From NCBI RefSeq assembly GCF_964204865.1, contig NC_135259.1:4154001-4218000 (forward strand): DNA of 64,000 nt, given 5' to 3'. This DNA is from Styela clava. Its lineage: Eukaryota > Chordata > Ascidiacea > Stolidobranchia > Styelidae. Under the pieces are notes generated by a model, which was given only the letters and a program-made list of their open reading frames with translations, searched no databases and was not told the origin of the DNA. Positions 40,001 through 49,264 of this stretch are shown in pieces. Numbering within the stretch: the stretch's first letter is position 1; each line of letters starts with the position of its first letter. The translations under genes were made by a program, and so were the position numbers.

Positions 40001-41621
40001 TATGAAGTCATGCCTCATTCAAGTGAGATCATTTATTATATGAATGTTACTTTGTGATTAGAAATTAATTCATCTTTGTGAATACATTCGTGTGTGCTTT
40101 TTTTGGCGCTGTGTATCAATATGGAGGTAACAAATTTTATTCGTCCACTTTACATCAAGTTGTGTAAAGGGACTGAAACCTATGGGTAAGGGGATATTCA
40201 CTTAGCTAACACAGACATTCCCCGAACTCGTAATAAAACTAAAATAAGGAAAATCGGAATAAAATTATGGCCTAACCCTAACCTGGTACACACACACTAC
40301 GGGAGTTCCCCCCCTTTTTTTAAATGTGTTCACGCATACTAAAGATATAAAGTATAACTGTATGTACAAAATTATGATTGCATTGAAGCATCCAAAAACG
40401 TAGTACCTATTGTTCAAATAATCCTAGATTACTAAACTTCTGGGTACAGCCATACACACGTTAAATAAATTTTCTTCATTACTGTAGAATGAATTAAGAA
40501 ATTACACAACACCTGTGTTAAGGCATTGCACATTTTTGACTTATTAATTTTAATGCAATTAAATGGGTTGCTGCAGAAAGTTTACAGGAATCAGGTGTCA
40601 TAAAACAAGCATTTCAACTCAATAACCCGTTGCGAGCATTCGAAGGAAAAGTTGAAAATGACTTGAAATTGGCAAATCTGAACACTGATGCAGTAATATT
40701 GGACACATGTAAAAAATCAGATGTTCATAAGTGAGTTGTCTTTGTGTAGGTGTTTATTAGAGTTCAAGCACATTCTTAACAGCAAAAAAATGCTTCATTT
40801 AAAGCAGAGTGCAGTAATCAGTTGCTTGCAGTGATGGAGTGATAAAATTCACTCGAATTCGACTGAAAACTATAATCTATGCATGAAGGAGGAATTCTCA
40901 TATTAATCCTTGGGATGGAGAAAGCGAATAAGAAGGCATAGTCAAATGGTGAACCACGGCCTCTCGTCCAGTTACTAGTCCATGTCGGGTATAGAAATTG
41001 TTAATAAGTTCTTTCTTTTGATTGAACTTGATGCTGGAGAAAGTCATGACCGACTAGCGACTACGTAAACCACCCCACAACGTCAGACGGCAATACTCTT
41101 GCACATAATTATCCTCGACATAATATGAACCTGCCAACCCGCGCATGGTAACGAAACTTGTTCCAAATGCTTAGCACGATGTACCCTTGGCCGAACCAAA
41201 TCTATTCAACTGATGTTGTTGTGTTCCTTGCAATTTTGCGTTTTTCCTATCCTTTGCTCTTTTGAAAAGTTATGCTTCCTGAATTAAATTCAGGGATGCT
41301 ATGCTACTGAGACTTTATGAAGCATTTGGGAGTTCAACAGAGTGTGAAATAACACTTTCCAATTCATGTATTAAAAAAGTTGAAAGGTATGTACACACTG
41401 AAATATATATAATGGGATTTTAAAAATAAGTTTCGAATATTTACACTCATCCATAGGTATCTTTCTTTATCTTATCTTTATCTATTATCTTATTTTTGTT
41501 TAGGTGCAATATACTAGAAGAACCCAAAGAATCATGCGATATTGAAATCAATGAAAATCATAGCTTTACTTCTTCTTTTTCACCATTTCAAATTCAATCT
41601 TTTCTTGTTTGGTTGGATTGA
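25059..41621 (+). CDS. MAN2C1: Cytosolic alpha-mannosidase 2C1 (GH38), 25 exons
   Basis: Family role: removes alpha-mannose from free oligosaccharides in the cytosol. Exons: 25059-25249, 26005-26133, 26482-26564, 26992-27112, 28341-28518, 28819-28911, 29451-29553, 29801-29907, 30817-30927, 31534-31743, 32154-32191, 32540-32597, 33393-33484, 33939-34116, 34692-34874, 36082-36256, 36886-36962, 37406-37611, 38328-38487, 38976-39112, 39729-39845, 39943-40022, 40577-40730, 41294-41386, 41504-41621. All phases agree: 1063 aa, against about 1040 in vertebrates. The metal site HCHIDSAWLWP, nucleophile region [41 protein letters not shown] and NQFHD motif are intact, so it is probably active. No signal peptide, consistent with a cytosolic enzyme. 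The N-terminus is about 30 residues longer than usual before [11 protein letters not shown]; a Met at residue 22 is an alternative start. Probable AATAAA at 42081. Introns carry many SINEs and MITEs. Confidence 0.96.
27403..27784. mobile_element. MITE with 24-bp terminal inverted repeats, MAN2C1 intron 4
   Basis: The left end is CTACCGTGTTTTCCTGAAAA followed by TAAG; the right end, read inverted, is CTACCATGTTTCCCCAAAAA followed by TAAG. They differ at only four positions. Internal copies of AAATAAGACCC-like text recur. A TA pair precedes the left end. The element is non-coding, about 382 bp. Confidence 0.75.
28978..29246. mobile_element. hAT-like MITE, MAN2C1 intron 6
   Basis: It begins CAGTGGCTCTCAAGCGGTGG and ends AAAAGTTTGAGAACCACTG, an inverted pair of the common hAT type. 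Flanks AAATATAG and ACATATTG agree at six of eight positions, as expected for a decayed 8-bp target duplication. Length 269 bp. Confidence 0.72.
30178..30503 (+). repeat. tRNA-derived SINE, plus orientation, MAN2C1 intron 8
   Basis: It starts with a tRNA-like head: GGCGGTATGGCGCATCGTGC and then TAAGCG (A-box-like), followed by a B-box-like GGGGTTCGCAGGTTCCC. The body shares GGACTCCTCGCCGCCG, CCATCAAGTCCATGC and the tail CCGGGGTAAATATGTAAATC with the minus-strand copies at 35460-35800. Immediately after it (30504-30760) lies a second, degraded copy in the opposite orientation. Confidence 0.75.
31140..31498. mobile_element. hAT-like MITE with perfect 8-bp target duplication, MAN2C1 intron 9
   Basis: The left end CAGGGGTGTGTAACC and right end GTTGCACAACCCTA form imperfect inverted ends. 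The element is flanked on both sides by GTCTATAT (31132-31139 and 31499-31506). It has the internal GGGCCGC / GGCCCGCGGGCC motifs often seen in this group. Length 359 bp. The 8-bp duplication assigns it to the hAT-type insertion mechanism. Confidence 0.85.
32903..33095. repeat. Dispersed 0.19 kb repeat, copy 3 (rearranged)
   Basis: It carries GTAGTGTGTGTACCAGG at the left, AACTAAAATAAGGAAATT inside and TTCGGGAGTACC at the right, which are the ends and centre of the family seen at 23927 and 40111. The left half is inverted relative to those copies. Lies in MAN2C1 intron 12. Confidence 0.55.
33555..33575. repeat. (AT)n microsatellite in MAN2C1 intron 13
   Basis: Short run of alternating A and T. 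Confidence 0.8.
34240..34420 (-). repeat. Degraded tRNA-derived SINE fragment, MAN2C1 intron 14
   Basis: GAAGAGTCCAGCAATTCA and TGGACTTGAACCTGTGAG correspond to the GAGGAGTCCAGCAATCC and GGATTCGAACCTGCGAA segments of the better copy at 35460-35800. Confidence 0.5.
35460..35800 (-). repeat. tRNA-derived SINE, best-preserved copy, minus orientation, MAN2C1 intron 15
   Basis: Read on the minus strand it starts GGCGGTGTGGCTCAACGAAC and then TAAGCG (A-box-like, about 35775-35793). An exact pol III B-box GGTTCGAATCC lies at 35711-35721. The SINE body then runs to GGATAAATATGTAAATCC near 35465. Length about 340 bp. A partial further copy lies upstream at roughly 35330-35460 in the same orientation. 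Confidence 0.82.
36437..36745 (-). repeat. tRNA-derived SINE, minus orientation, MAN2C1 intron 16
   Basis: Same order of blocks as the 35460-35800 copy: CCCGGGGGAGATGAGAAG tail, TTGTCCGGTTACCAGTCC body, GGATTTAAACCC (mutated B-box) and GCTTAGCACGATGCGCCA (A-box). More diverged than its neighbour. Confidence 0.72.
37195..37375 (-). repeat. Partial tRNA-derived SINE, MAN2C1 intron 17
   Basis: Contains CATATGGCGAACCACAGCC, TTGTCCGGTTACCATTCC and TTTTCGGAAGCATGGACTT, the 3' half of the SINE. After 37300 it folds back into an inverted fragment. No tRNA-like head. Confidence 0.6.
37928..38098. mobile_element. Tc1/mariner-like MITE, MAN2C1 intron 18
   Basis: The left end is CAGTGTGTCCAAACAATTTC followed by ACCCA. 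The right end, read inverted, is CATCAGGTCCAAAAATTTTC followed by ACCCA. About 20 of 25 positions match. Both ends are flanked by TA, the target site used by this superfamily. Length 171 bp, non-coding. Confidence 0.75.
40111..40309. repeat. Dispersed 0.19 kb repeat, copy 2, MAN2C1 intron 22
   Basis: Near-complete reverse complement of the copy at 23927-24118. Shared pieces include ATATGGAGGTAACAAATTTT, CTTTACATCAAGTTGTGTAA and the closing GGTACACACACACTACGGGA. Confidence 0.65.
40895..41200 (-). repeat. tRNA-derived SINE, minus orientation, MAN2C1 intron 23
   Basis: Carries GAACCACGGCCTCTCGTCC, TCCATGTCGGGTATAG, a degraded B-box region (ATATGAACCTGCC) and GCTTAGCACGATGTACCC. It ends about 95 bp before exon 24. 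Strongly diverged from the 35460 copy. Confidence 0.65.
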
Positions 41622-43106
41622 ACCCCACATCAGATTATTTATGTGTCCATGAAATATAATTGTCTGTAATAATTGCTATTGTCATTTTGCCAAGTATACT
41701 TTTATTCCTTGGGACAGATCTTAACAATTTCTCAATGATATTATTTTGCCACCTGATCTTTACGGTATAAGCCATCAAGTCAATTTTATCAGGTCTTTCA
41801 AAATGCCAGCATTTATCTCACTGAAGTATGATACTCCATATATCCATTCATTCAGTGTTGATATTGATTGTAATGCTTTGCTTTTGAAACACATTGTTAG
41901 ATGCACTGGAATCATTTATTAATTTGAATTTGCCTAATGCTTTGGTGCTATATGTGTGTACACTGTACACTGTATTAGTGACAACTCTGACATCCTGTTG
42001 ATATATTTAAATGTACTGTTACTGGAATATATAAGACAATAATTCCACTGCATACCATCATAATTCTCTGGTGATAGTCTAATAAAAGTGGTATCTTCAG
42101 AAGCCATTTTTTACTATCTGTCTACATATAGTTCGAAGTTATTTTTACATAGTGTAGACCAATGGTTCCCAAACTGGGGGTGATTACCCCGAAATGGGTA
42201 ATTTATCAATTTCAGGGTGTATTCCAGACAATCATTGTTTCAATAATTTCTTTTTTAATCCTCGTACTTTTGACTAGTCTGTGGAAAAGCTAAACATTCA
42301 ATGATTGTAATTGTAATGATTGCTAACATATCAGTGATAAAAATTGATAAAACCGGCCTTAAATTAATCTAACAATAACTAAACTATTATAATTTACCGT
42401 CAGTTGGACAGTCAGGAAGGGCTGCGATCGCTCATGTTCAAAATGTTGATTTTCGGGCCGGTATGGTAATTTTCAAAACCCCTAATCTTGTACGCATGTA
42501 TGCACCGCTGTGTACCGTTATTCATCTATAGGGCCTGACATCGTTCATGACATAACAATGCAATTGATCTGTTCATTTCTCGCAACGCCTGTCTTTTTTG
42601 GAAGTGCATCTGCAGACTGTTTTAGGGGTTATACGAGAACTAGATGCTACTTTGCATTTTATTAGTTTCTCGCCTACAATGCCGTTGTGAAAACAAAAAC
42701 TTTCAGACTTGAAATAAAAATCTAGAAATCTGATATAACAATGGGGCGGTGTAAAAGTGGCTTAATGTGATTGGAAGCTGATCGAAAATTATAACACTAT
42801 CAAAGCGGAATTACCTCCAAACACTAGAACCGTAAAATAATTTAACGCATCATCCTAAACGTTTTTGGTAATTCATGTGCGTGTTTTCGTACTCTAATAT
42901 CATAAAACCGAGTGCCATGAAAAGTCCCTGATAGAAGTGCTGCATAAGTAAAGCCCAAAACTACACCAACACCAGCTTATAAGATTTATTTCAGAAGTAT
43001 CTTATGGATACAAACGTGAATTAAATATCTGTGACCCACTCTCTTCTGTTCCGCGATAAAATTATAATTTTTGACCCATTCATTGAAAAAGGTTCGCCAT
43101 CCCTGC
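41622..43106. other. MAN2C1 3' region and following intergenic DNA
   Basis: The 3' UTR probably ends after AATAAA at 42081-42086. Past that, hAT-type end sequences appear at 42160 (AATGGTTCCCAAACTGGGGG) and near 43090 (GGTTCGCCATCCCTG), but these two do not pair with each other. No gene seen. Confidence 0.5.
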
Positions 43107-43109
43107 TCT

Positions 43110-43604
43110 AGTCTATGGCATGCCTACCAAATAACGTAGTACTGATAGATCCCAGCCTAAATAGTAGCTCATTTTGTATCAGTGACTGCTCTTGCAGGAC
43201 CTTGACAAGAGTGAAGACATGAAAACGCCTCATCATAAACAGGTGAAATATAATTACTATTCTCCATGTTCCATAAAGGACAGACACTTCTAATTCAAAT
43301 TTAGTCAAGGAAAAATACCGGGCACTATCCCATGAAGTGTTTCGATGGTTTGGCCGTTCCAGATGTCCAAATTGTACGTCGTAAGTTGCTTGGGCAGAAT
43401 GAATATTCCATGGAATTTCAACCTTCAAAACTTCAATGATTTTCTTGCTAGTCAACCTAAAATTGCAAAATATTATACAAAATGAAAAATTGTTGCGTTC
43501 AGTAGTTTTCAAATTGTTGCTTTCATCGAAGATATGATATATATTTTGGCCAAATACACACTTCAAAAATTGGAAATGACATTAAAAACTGAATATGTGC
43601 GAAT
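43110..43604 (-). pseudogene. Inverted duplicate of MAN2C1 exon 20 with flanking intron
   Basis: The minus strand matches 38827-39331 of the MAN2C1 gene across the end of intron 19, all of exon 20 and the start of intron 20. The match includes the splice sites, so it is a DNA-level copy and not a retrocopy. The conserved text [19 protein letters not shown] is readable, but the start of the exon has two in-frame stops: the Trp codon of VDW has become TAG and a Lys codon has become TGA. No neighbouring exons are copied. It cannot encode a mannosidase. It could only matter as a source of antisense or inverted-repeat RNA if the 25-44 kb region were transcribed through. Confidence 0.88.
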
Positions 43605-43959
43605 AACAATTATTTATGTTTTTACAAACTCGTAGATTGTGTAACAAGGTACATTACCGGTACCTTCCCACCTCGATATGGAAGATTAATTAAGGTGTTA
43701 AACGCTTTCGCAAAAACAGGCCTACGTTACATGAACTCTAAACATATTATATCCAAGCAGCAAGTATTGCTTTGTGCAGTTTGAGTCATAAAAACAACTG
43801 GATAGTAGTAAACCTCGCTTGAAACTAGGCCTAACATAAACAGTTATATATAGTCGAATATACCCATTTGCACTTGATTTCGTAAGTCATATTCAAATAA
43901 TGCTTTACTTTAAAATAACCCCAATGTCAGAATAAGCACCATCTGTTGTGGGCGCAATA

Positions 43960-43991
43960 TTTATATATATATATATATATATATACATATA
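43960..43991. repeat. (TA)n microsatellite
   Basis: Run of alternating T and A with one interruption, upstream of peptide gene E. Confidence 0.85.
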
Positions 43992-44395
43992 TGATTGGAA
44001 TATAAAACTGTCATAAGTAGAAGTCGTTGTGTGGTATGAGATTTGTTGATCTTTGAAAAGCAAATTAGTTCAAGAATTTGATCATACTATTTTAGTTTCG
44101 AGCCATAGACTTTTTGCTCAAACTACCCTATTTGAAGTGCAGCACAACACAGCTAATGAGTGGAAAGACTAGAAACAAGTTTCATATTATTATAGACTTC
44201 CACATGCTACCGTTTCAATACCGTTGTACCCTCAGGTCAGATAAGGTTAAGTTGATTGTCTATTTACGATTGGGGAACGTGAAAAAATACTTGGATTTCA
44301 CAAAGAAGGCCTGTGATCTGTGAATGTTTCATGAATACCTAACTATACGTTTTTTATGTTTTAATGCAGTAATCTTGAAATTATATATTTATACC

Positions 44396-45571
44396 ATGGG
44401 AATATTCTTCAAACTCTTGCTGCTAACAACAGTGTTGTCACTTACGCTAGAATTAGAACATACCAGTGCAGGTAAGTGAAATTTTTTACATCGGTGTTTG
44501 TTGCGGTATTAGACGAAAATATTGAAATTTTAATGCGCGACTATCAATGCTTGTGTAGATTTATTTTCTATTAAAATTATTATCTTGCTTGTTAGAATAA
44601 TTCTTTATAAAGACATATTTCATTTAAAAAATCTCGAATAATGAAATTAAATTGGAAGAAATTACATACGACTCACTTCTTTAACTACGGACAAATGGCC
44701 CATTGGGCGATAAAAACTACTTATTACTCAACGTGTTCTCTTGTTGTCGTATTAGTTATAACCATTGAATTGTTGGATTATGATGTTCAAGGAGTGCAGG
44801 ACTAAGTCTCATGTTTCATCAATCAAACTGGTTGGCACGTTAAACGTAGCTTACTTCGCACCCGATAGTGACGAGGGGTTATAGCACACAATATTATATC
44901 CATTTCATGGTATCCTTTCTTACATTTTATCTCCATATTGGAAGCCGACTTATATCTTTTATTTTAATTGCAGCTTTAATACAGAAGAACCATAACAAAA
45001 CATCGATTGCAAAAAAGTTCAAAAAACAAGTAAAAATAGTTTTGAATTGTACTAAATACTGTGAATGGAATCATTTCATCCAGGGATACTTAGGAAGATG
45101 CAAGTTTAAAGACAATAAAAGTAAAAAAAAATGTCAATACAACAAATTTTAAAAATGAGATACTCAGTGCATCAAATGAAAAAAAAAGGTTTATCAAATA
45201 GAAAAACTTTATTATACGATTTTCTAAGATTCCATCTATGTTTACTTGAATATTTTTATATATAATAAAACTTTGAATTCAAATTTAATGCGTTTTCTTA
45301 ACCGAGATCGATGTAATATTTTTGACTTTTTCATATGAAAGATGAGCAAGGCGTCCTAATCATCGAGTTATTAAGTAATGTCCAAAAATTGCAATGTGAC
45401 AATCCACTTAGTTTTGAATATTTAAAAAAATTCATTAATTCCTTTGCAGAATTATGTAAATTTTGTCGAAGACTTGGATGCAAGTCAGGAACTATACTTG
45501 GTGACGAATCATGGACAGATGATGACGAATTTTTACTTTATCAAATTAACATTCTGCATAAATTTACTTAA
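44396..45571 (+). CDS. Secreted six-cysteine peptide precursor, member E, with acidic tail
   Basis: Exons 44396-44471, 44974-45120, 45450-45571; 114 aa, introns phase 1. The signal peptide (MGIFFKLLLLTTVLSLTL) ends EHTSA at the intron. A lysine-rich spacer (KKFKKQVK) leads to CTKYC-EWNHFIQGYLGR-C, 8 residues, and CKFCRRLGC. Unlike its relatives, the frame continues after KSGTILG for another 22 residues with the acidic motif DESWTDDDEF. A Gly followed by an anionic C-terminal extension recalls ascidian styelin/clavanin precursors, where the tail is removed and the Gly amidated. That is analogy, not homology. The exon 2 donor (GTAAAA) is weak; read-through would give a tail ending KKKCQYNKF, a possible alternative form. 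AATAAA at 45591. It is separated from the A-D cluster by MAN2C1. Confidence 0.85.
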
Positions 45572-45596
45572 GTATAGTAAAATTTAGAACAATAAA

Positions 45597-46860
45597 ACAT
45601 CTGGTCATTTATTTTTTTCTGTAGTGTAAGTCAAAAGCTTATTAGCTTCATAATATCAGTGGATGCACACTTTACACTCCCTTATATGGATGTCGTTTAT
45701 GAACATTTAGATATAATGCCTACTTAATTTAATAGGTTTATATTACACGTTTAGCACTTACCATCAATACATAAAACAGACCTTGCAAAAAATCGCCAAA
45801 CACAGATATAAAATCCAAAGAGTCATAGGCCGGGCGTTCAGGAAGTAATCGTACCAAGATGACGCACAAACTGAACGAACCCTAACCTGATATACATTCT
45901 ATGTTTAGGTTGTGCGCCATCTTTGTACAGATACCTTGAGAGCACTCAATCTAGCACGAAATGAGGTGTTTACACAATGTATTCAGAGTAAATGTCCGAA
46001 AAGCTGACGTGGAATTTGTGGGTATGTAAGGAATCTTAAAATCACGATTATAATGGTGGTTTGTCTTACATGAAGCATAATTGCACATGAATTCAAAAAC
46101 TAGAAATCCCTTTTTGTAACGTAGTTTTCTTTGGTGGAATGTTATCGAAACTGCAGCCAGATTTCAACATCATGTTGAGTGTGCGGCAAGTAAGGCTTAA
46201 GCTTTATGGAAATCATTTTATTTTAGGGAAACACAAAACGTCGATGCGTAATAGAATTACCAATATTGATATACATACAGTAAAAATATAAGTTTCACTT
46301 TGAAAACGCAATTATGCTTTTAATTGTATTTCACTGTACTTTGAAACAGTGCTCTAACTAAATCTAAATTACAATTGATACAATTTTGTTTTAAATGAAA
46401 TTCCTTCTAATATACCTAACACAAGTCAAGATAATGTACATAAAGTGAATTCATGAAGTGCATCTGTTCTTCCGCAATTAAAAAAAAAAACAGAAACAAA
46501 AATCCCAACTTAAATAGCAACGTAGGTATAAAAATAAGGAGCTGTGTAGAAGAAAAAAAATTCAACTACTTTTGAGTTTTGTCAAGCAAGGTACATGTTA
46601 TCGATTTAAGATAAGCTCAGGACAGGGGTCACCAACACGTTGCCCGATAAGACCATATGTGTTGCCCGCAGGTCTGTTCCAAAATAAGCCCAATAACCGC
46701 GCTTATGAGTAAGCAAATATCAATTATTTTTAGTCATGCTATTCTTGTATAAATCACACTTATATGGGAACTGAGAATGACATTATATTATTTATTGTAA
46801 CGATCAACCTGATTTGTATTTGACCTCAGTCATGTGACGGGTCATTTAATACGGTTACAA
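45597..46860. other. Intergenic region after peptide gene E
   Basis: No gene seen. It contains a palindromic element at 45848-45928 and, at about 46623, a hAT-like start (CAGGGGTCACCAACACG) with no partner that I could place. Confidence 0.5.
45848..45928. repeat. Palindromic mini-element
   Basis: GTACCAAGATGACGCACAAA is mirrored by TTGTGCGCCATCTTTGTAC about 40 bp later. The centre contains ACCCTAACCTGATA, related to the dispersed 0.19 kb repeat family (CCTAACCCTAACCTGG). Probably a MITE relic. Confidence 0.6.
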
Positions 46861-48932
46861 CAGGGTTGTCCAAAACGAATCGAATATTCGAATGTATTCG
46901 AATATCAAAGTATTCGAATACCTTTTCGGCTTATTTTCGAATAATTCCGAATAATAGCCACTTTTCGCCGTAAATGTGGTGTTTCGTTTCACGGGAATCT
47001 TCAAACGACTTTTTACGCTGTCTCACGTATTGTAATGACGACGAAATAGAATCGGCACTTTGATTGTTTAAATTCTGTGCGACCGTACGTCGCATAGTGT
47101 TGCGACACATTTGCACGTTTTCGTGGGTGGACATTGCCGACATTCGTCTACGAGGCTTTCAATTTACAAATTCATTTCCATTACGTCGAAAAATTGACAA
47201 TTACCGTATTACATGATATTTAATCGCAGGCCGGTTATCGTTACTTTAAAGAGAAACACGGCCACCGAGATAAAGTGATTTGTGACCCTTTCGTTTTGCC
47301 GATTCAGCAGAACACGACAGGGACAGGAAAACACAGCTGTGAAATAACCCGTGGACGTACAGTGTAATACTTATCACATTTCAAAATTATTTCAACTTTC
47401 GGGTTAATAGGTTGTCCAAAATGATTGACGCTTCACAACTTAAATTCACCGCTCAATTGTTAAAAATAGTTAATTCTGTGAGTATGATTCTACCGAACTA
47501 ACATGATCTGGTTCTAAACATATAAAATTATTAGCGCATATCAGCACAACTGAACAACAGGGACACAATTTTTCCACCCGTCTTATTGAAGGCCTATATG
47601 AAAAAACCCATTTTTTTGTGTGCTAAAATGATTTTTTGTTGCGCAAAATAATCCAATCCATGACTGGTACCAGCATTTAAAATGTCATGCCGTATTAATT
47701 TAATTCTGCTTAACGTAACACATGGTTGTATCGACAATCTGTGGACATAAAATGTGTGGTAAACTGACCGATATTATTAAATATTGATTCCTATTTTTAT
47801 ATTGATAAAATAATGAAAGTATTAGTACCAAATACCACTGGTATTTGTGGACATGAAATACGTGGTAAACCCCCAATTATAATTAATTTCGGATTCGTAT
47901 TTACAAAATAATAAAACTATTATATATAATTGTAAAATGCAACGGCGATCTGTGGCCTTAACATGTGTGGTAAACTGCCCGATTTATAAACCTTTGAGTT
48001 ATGATGATAGAATTAAATTAACACGGTAAGGCATTTTAAATAGTGGTATCGGTCATTGATTCGAATATTTTGCGTAGCACAAAATCATCCTGGTAAAAAA
48101 ATGCATACCTTTTAAATACAAACCAATGGCAACCATTATCCAAATTAGTTCCCAAGAGCGGGATAAAGTATAAAATTCTTTTTCCGACTTGTGACAATTT
48201 TTCGTGATCAAAAACTAATTGTATTCGGCACAATATCACGGCAATCTGTGGACATAAATTGTGTGGCAAACTCGCGATTAATATAATTTTTGATTCCCAT
48301 TTTCGTATTTACAAAATACAACGGCGATCTGTGGACTTAGAATGTGTGGTAAACTACCCGATTATAAATAGTTTTTGATTCCTATTTTCATATTTATGAA
48401 ATAATAAAAGTATTATTACTCAAACATAGAACGGCGATCTGCGAACTTAAAATGTGTGGTAAAGTTCCCGAATATAATTAATTTTTGATTCGTATTTTTG
48501 TACTCACGAAAAATTGTCACCAGTCGGAAAAATAACTCATACTTTATCCCGCTTTTTGGCAAATAATTTGGATAATGGTTGGTATTTAAAAGTATGAGCG
48601 TTTTACTAGGCTGATTTTGTGTTGCGCAAATATTCAAATCCATCATCGATACCACTATTGTCGTATTAATTAAATTCTGTTAACATGGTTCATGGTATAT
48701 ATATAAAATATATATATACTGCAATAATCTGCAAATATGAAATGCCTGATAATATATATAGCTAGGTTGTAGATAGCAGTTATTCCATTGCTTATTGTAT
48801 GGAAATTCCTACATACATTTAGATAAGCTTCAATTAGTGGATTTTATTTTCGAAGTATTCGAAATTTCATATTCGAAAAAAATAATTTCGAATGTATTCG
48901 AAATAGTGAACTATTCGGTATTGGCCATCCCT
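46861..48932. mobile_element. Non-autonomous hAT-like element, 2.07 kb, with internal repeats
   Basis: The ends are CAGGGTTGTCC on the left and GGCCATCCCT on the right, with GGTTACAA duplicated on both sides (46853-46860 and 48933-48940). Subterminal sequence at both ends is dense in TATTCGAAT-like motifs (46880-46945 and 48848-48915). I see no transposase domain; the longest minus-strand open frame (46931-47143, 70 codons) has no recognisable motif. The interior is built of repeats. About six copies of an ATCTGTGGACATAAAATGTG unit start near 47733, 47843, 47943, 48241, 48321 and 48431. An inverted repeat pairs 48040-48205 with 48508-48660. A direct repeat pairs 47620-47760 with 48610-48750. 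Confidence 0.82.
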
Positions 48933-49145
48933 GGTTACAATTATGACATCACTTTCACGAACTCGCGTTTTTTCTCATCCGTTGGTTTGTGAAGCAGCAA
49001 TAATTTATGAAACAAAGTCAATAATCTTGAAAAGTGGGGGGCCGGAAAACGCGTGTTTTTATGAGTCTTGTGGGTCTAAAAAGATGTATAAAACAGAAAA
49101 ATGTATAATACAGAAAGATGCTTTTATTTTTTTTACATTTCAAAA

Positions 49146-49160
49146 AGGGGGGGGGGGGGG
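49146..49160. repeat. poly-G tract and hAT-like end beside the palindrome
   Basis: A run of about 14 G is followed by TCGACCCC. Downstream CGACAGCCCTGCTC has the look of an inverted hAT end. It lies about 100 bp outside the stop codon of the left membrane-protein gene and may mark an element end near the palindrome boundary. Confidence 0.4.
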
Positions 49161-49264
49161 TCGACCCCAAAAATTACCCGCCTGACGACAGCCCTGCTCA
49201 TATATATCACGGGATTCGTCAAATCTTTCGTTTGATTTCTGCTATGTCGGAAAAGGATTTTCTT

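Noticed and set aside
42160-43107. Possible 0.95 kb hAT element between GGTTCCCAAACTGGGGG and GGTTCGCCATCCCTG
   Set aside because: The two ends are not inverted repeats of each other and no target duplication was found; they probably belong to different broken elements.
46623-46860. hAT-like start CAGGGGTCACCAACACG
   Set aside because: No inverted partner found before the next element at 46861.
46931-47143. Minus-strand frame of 70 codons inside the hAT-like element, possible transposase piece
   Set aside because: No BED finger or hAT catalytic or dimerisation motif is visible and the flanking frame is closed.
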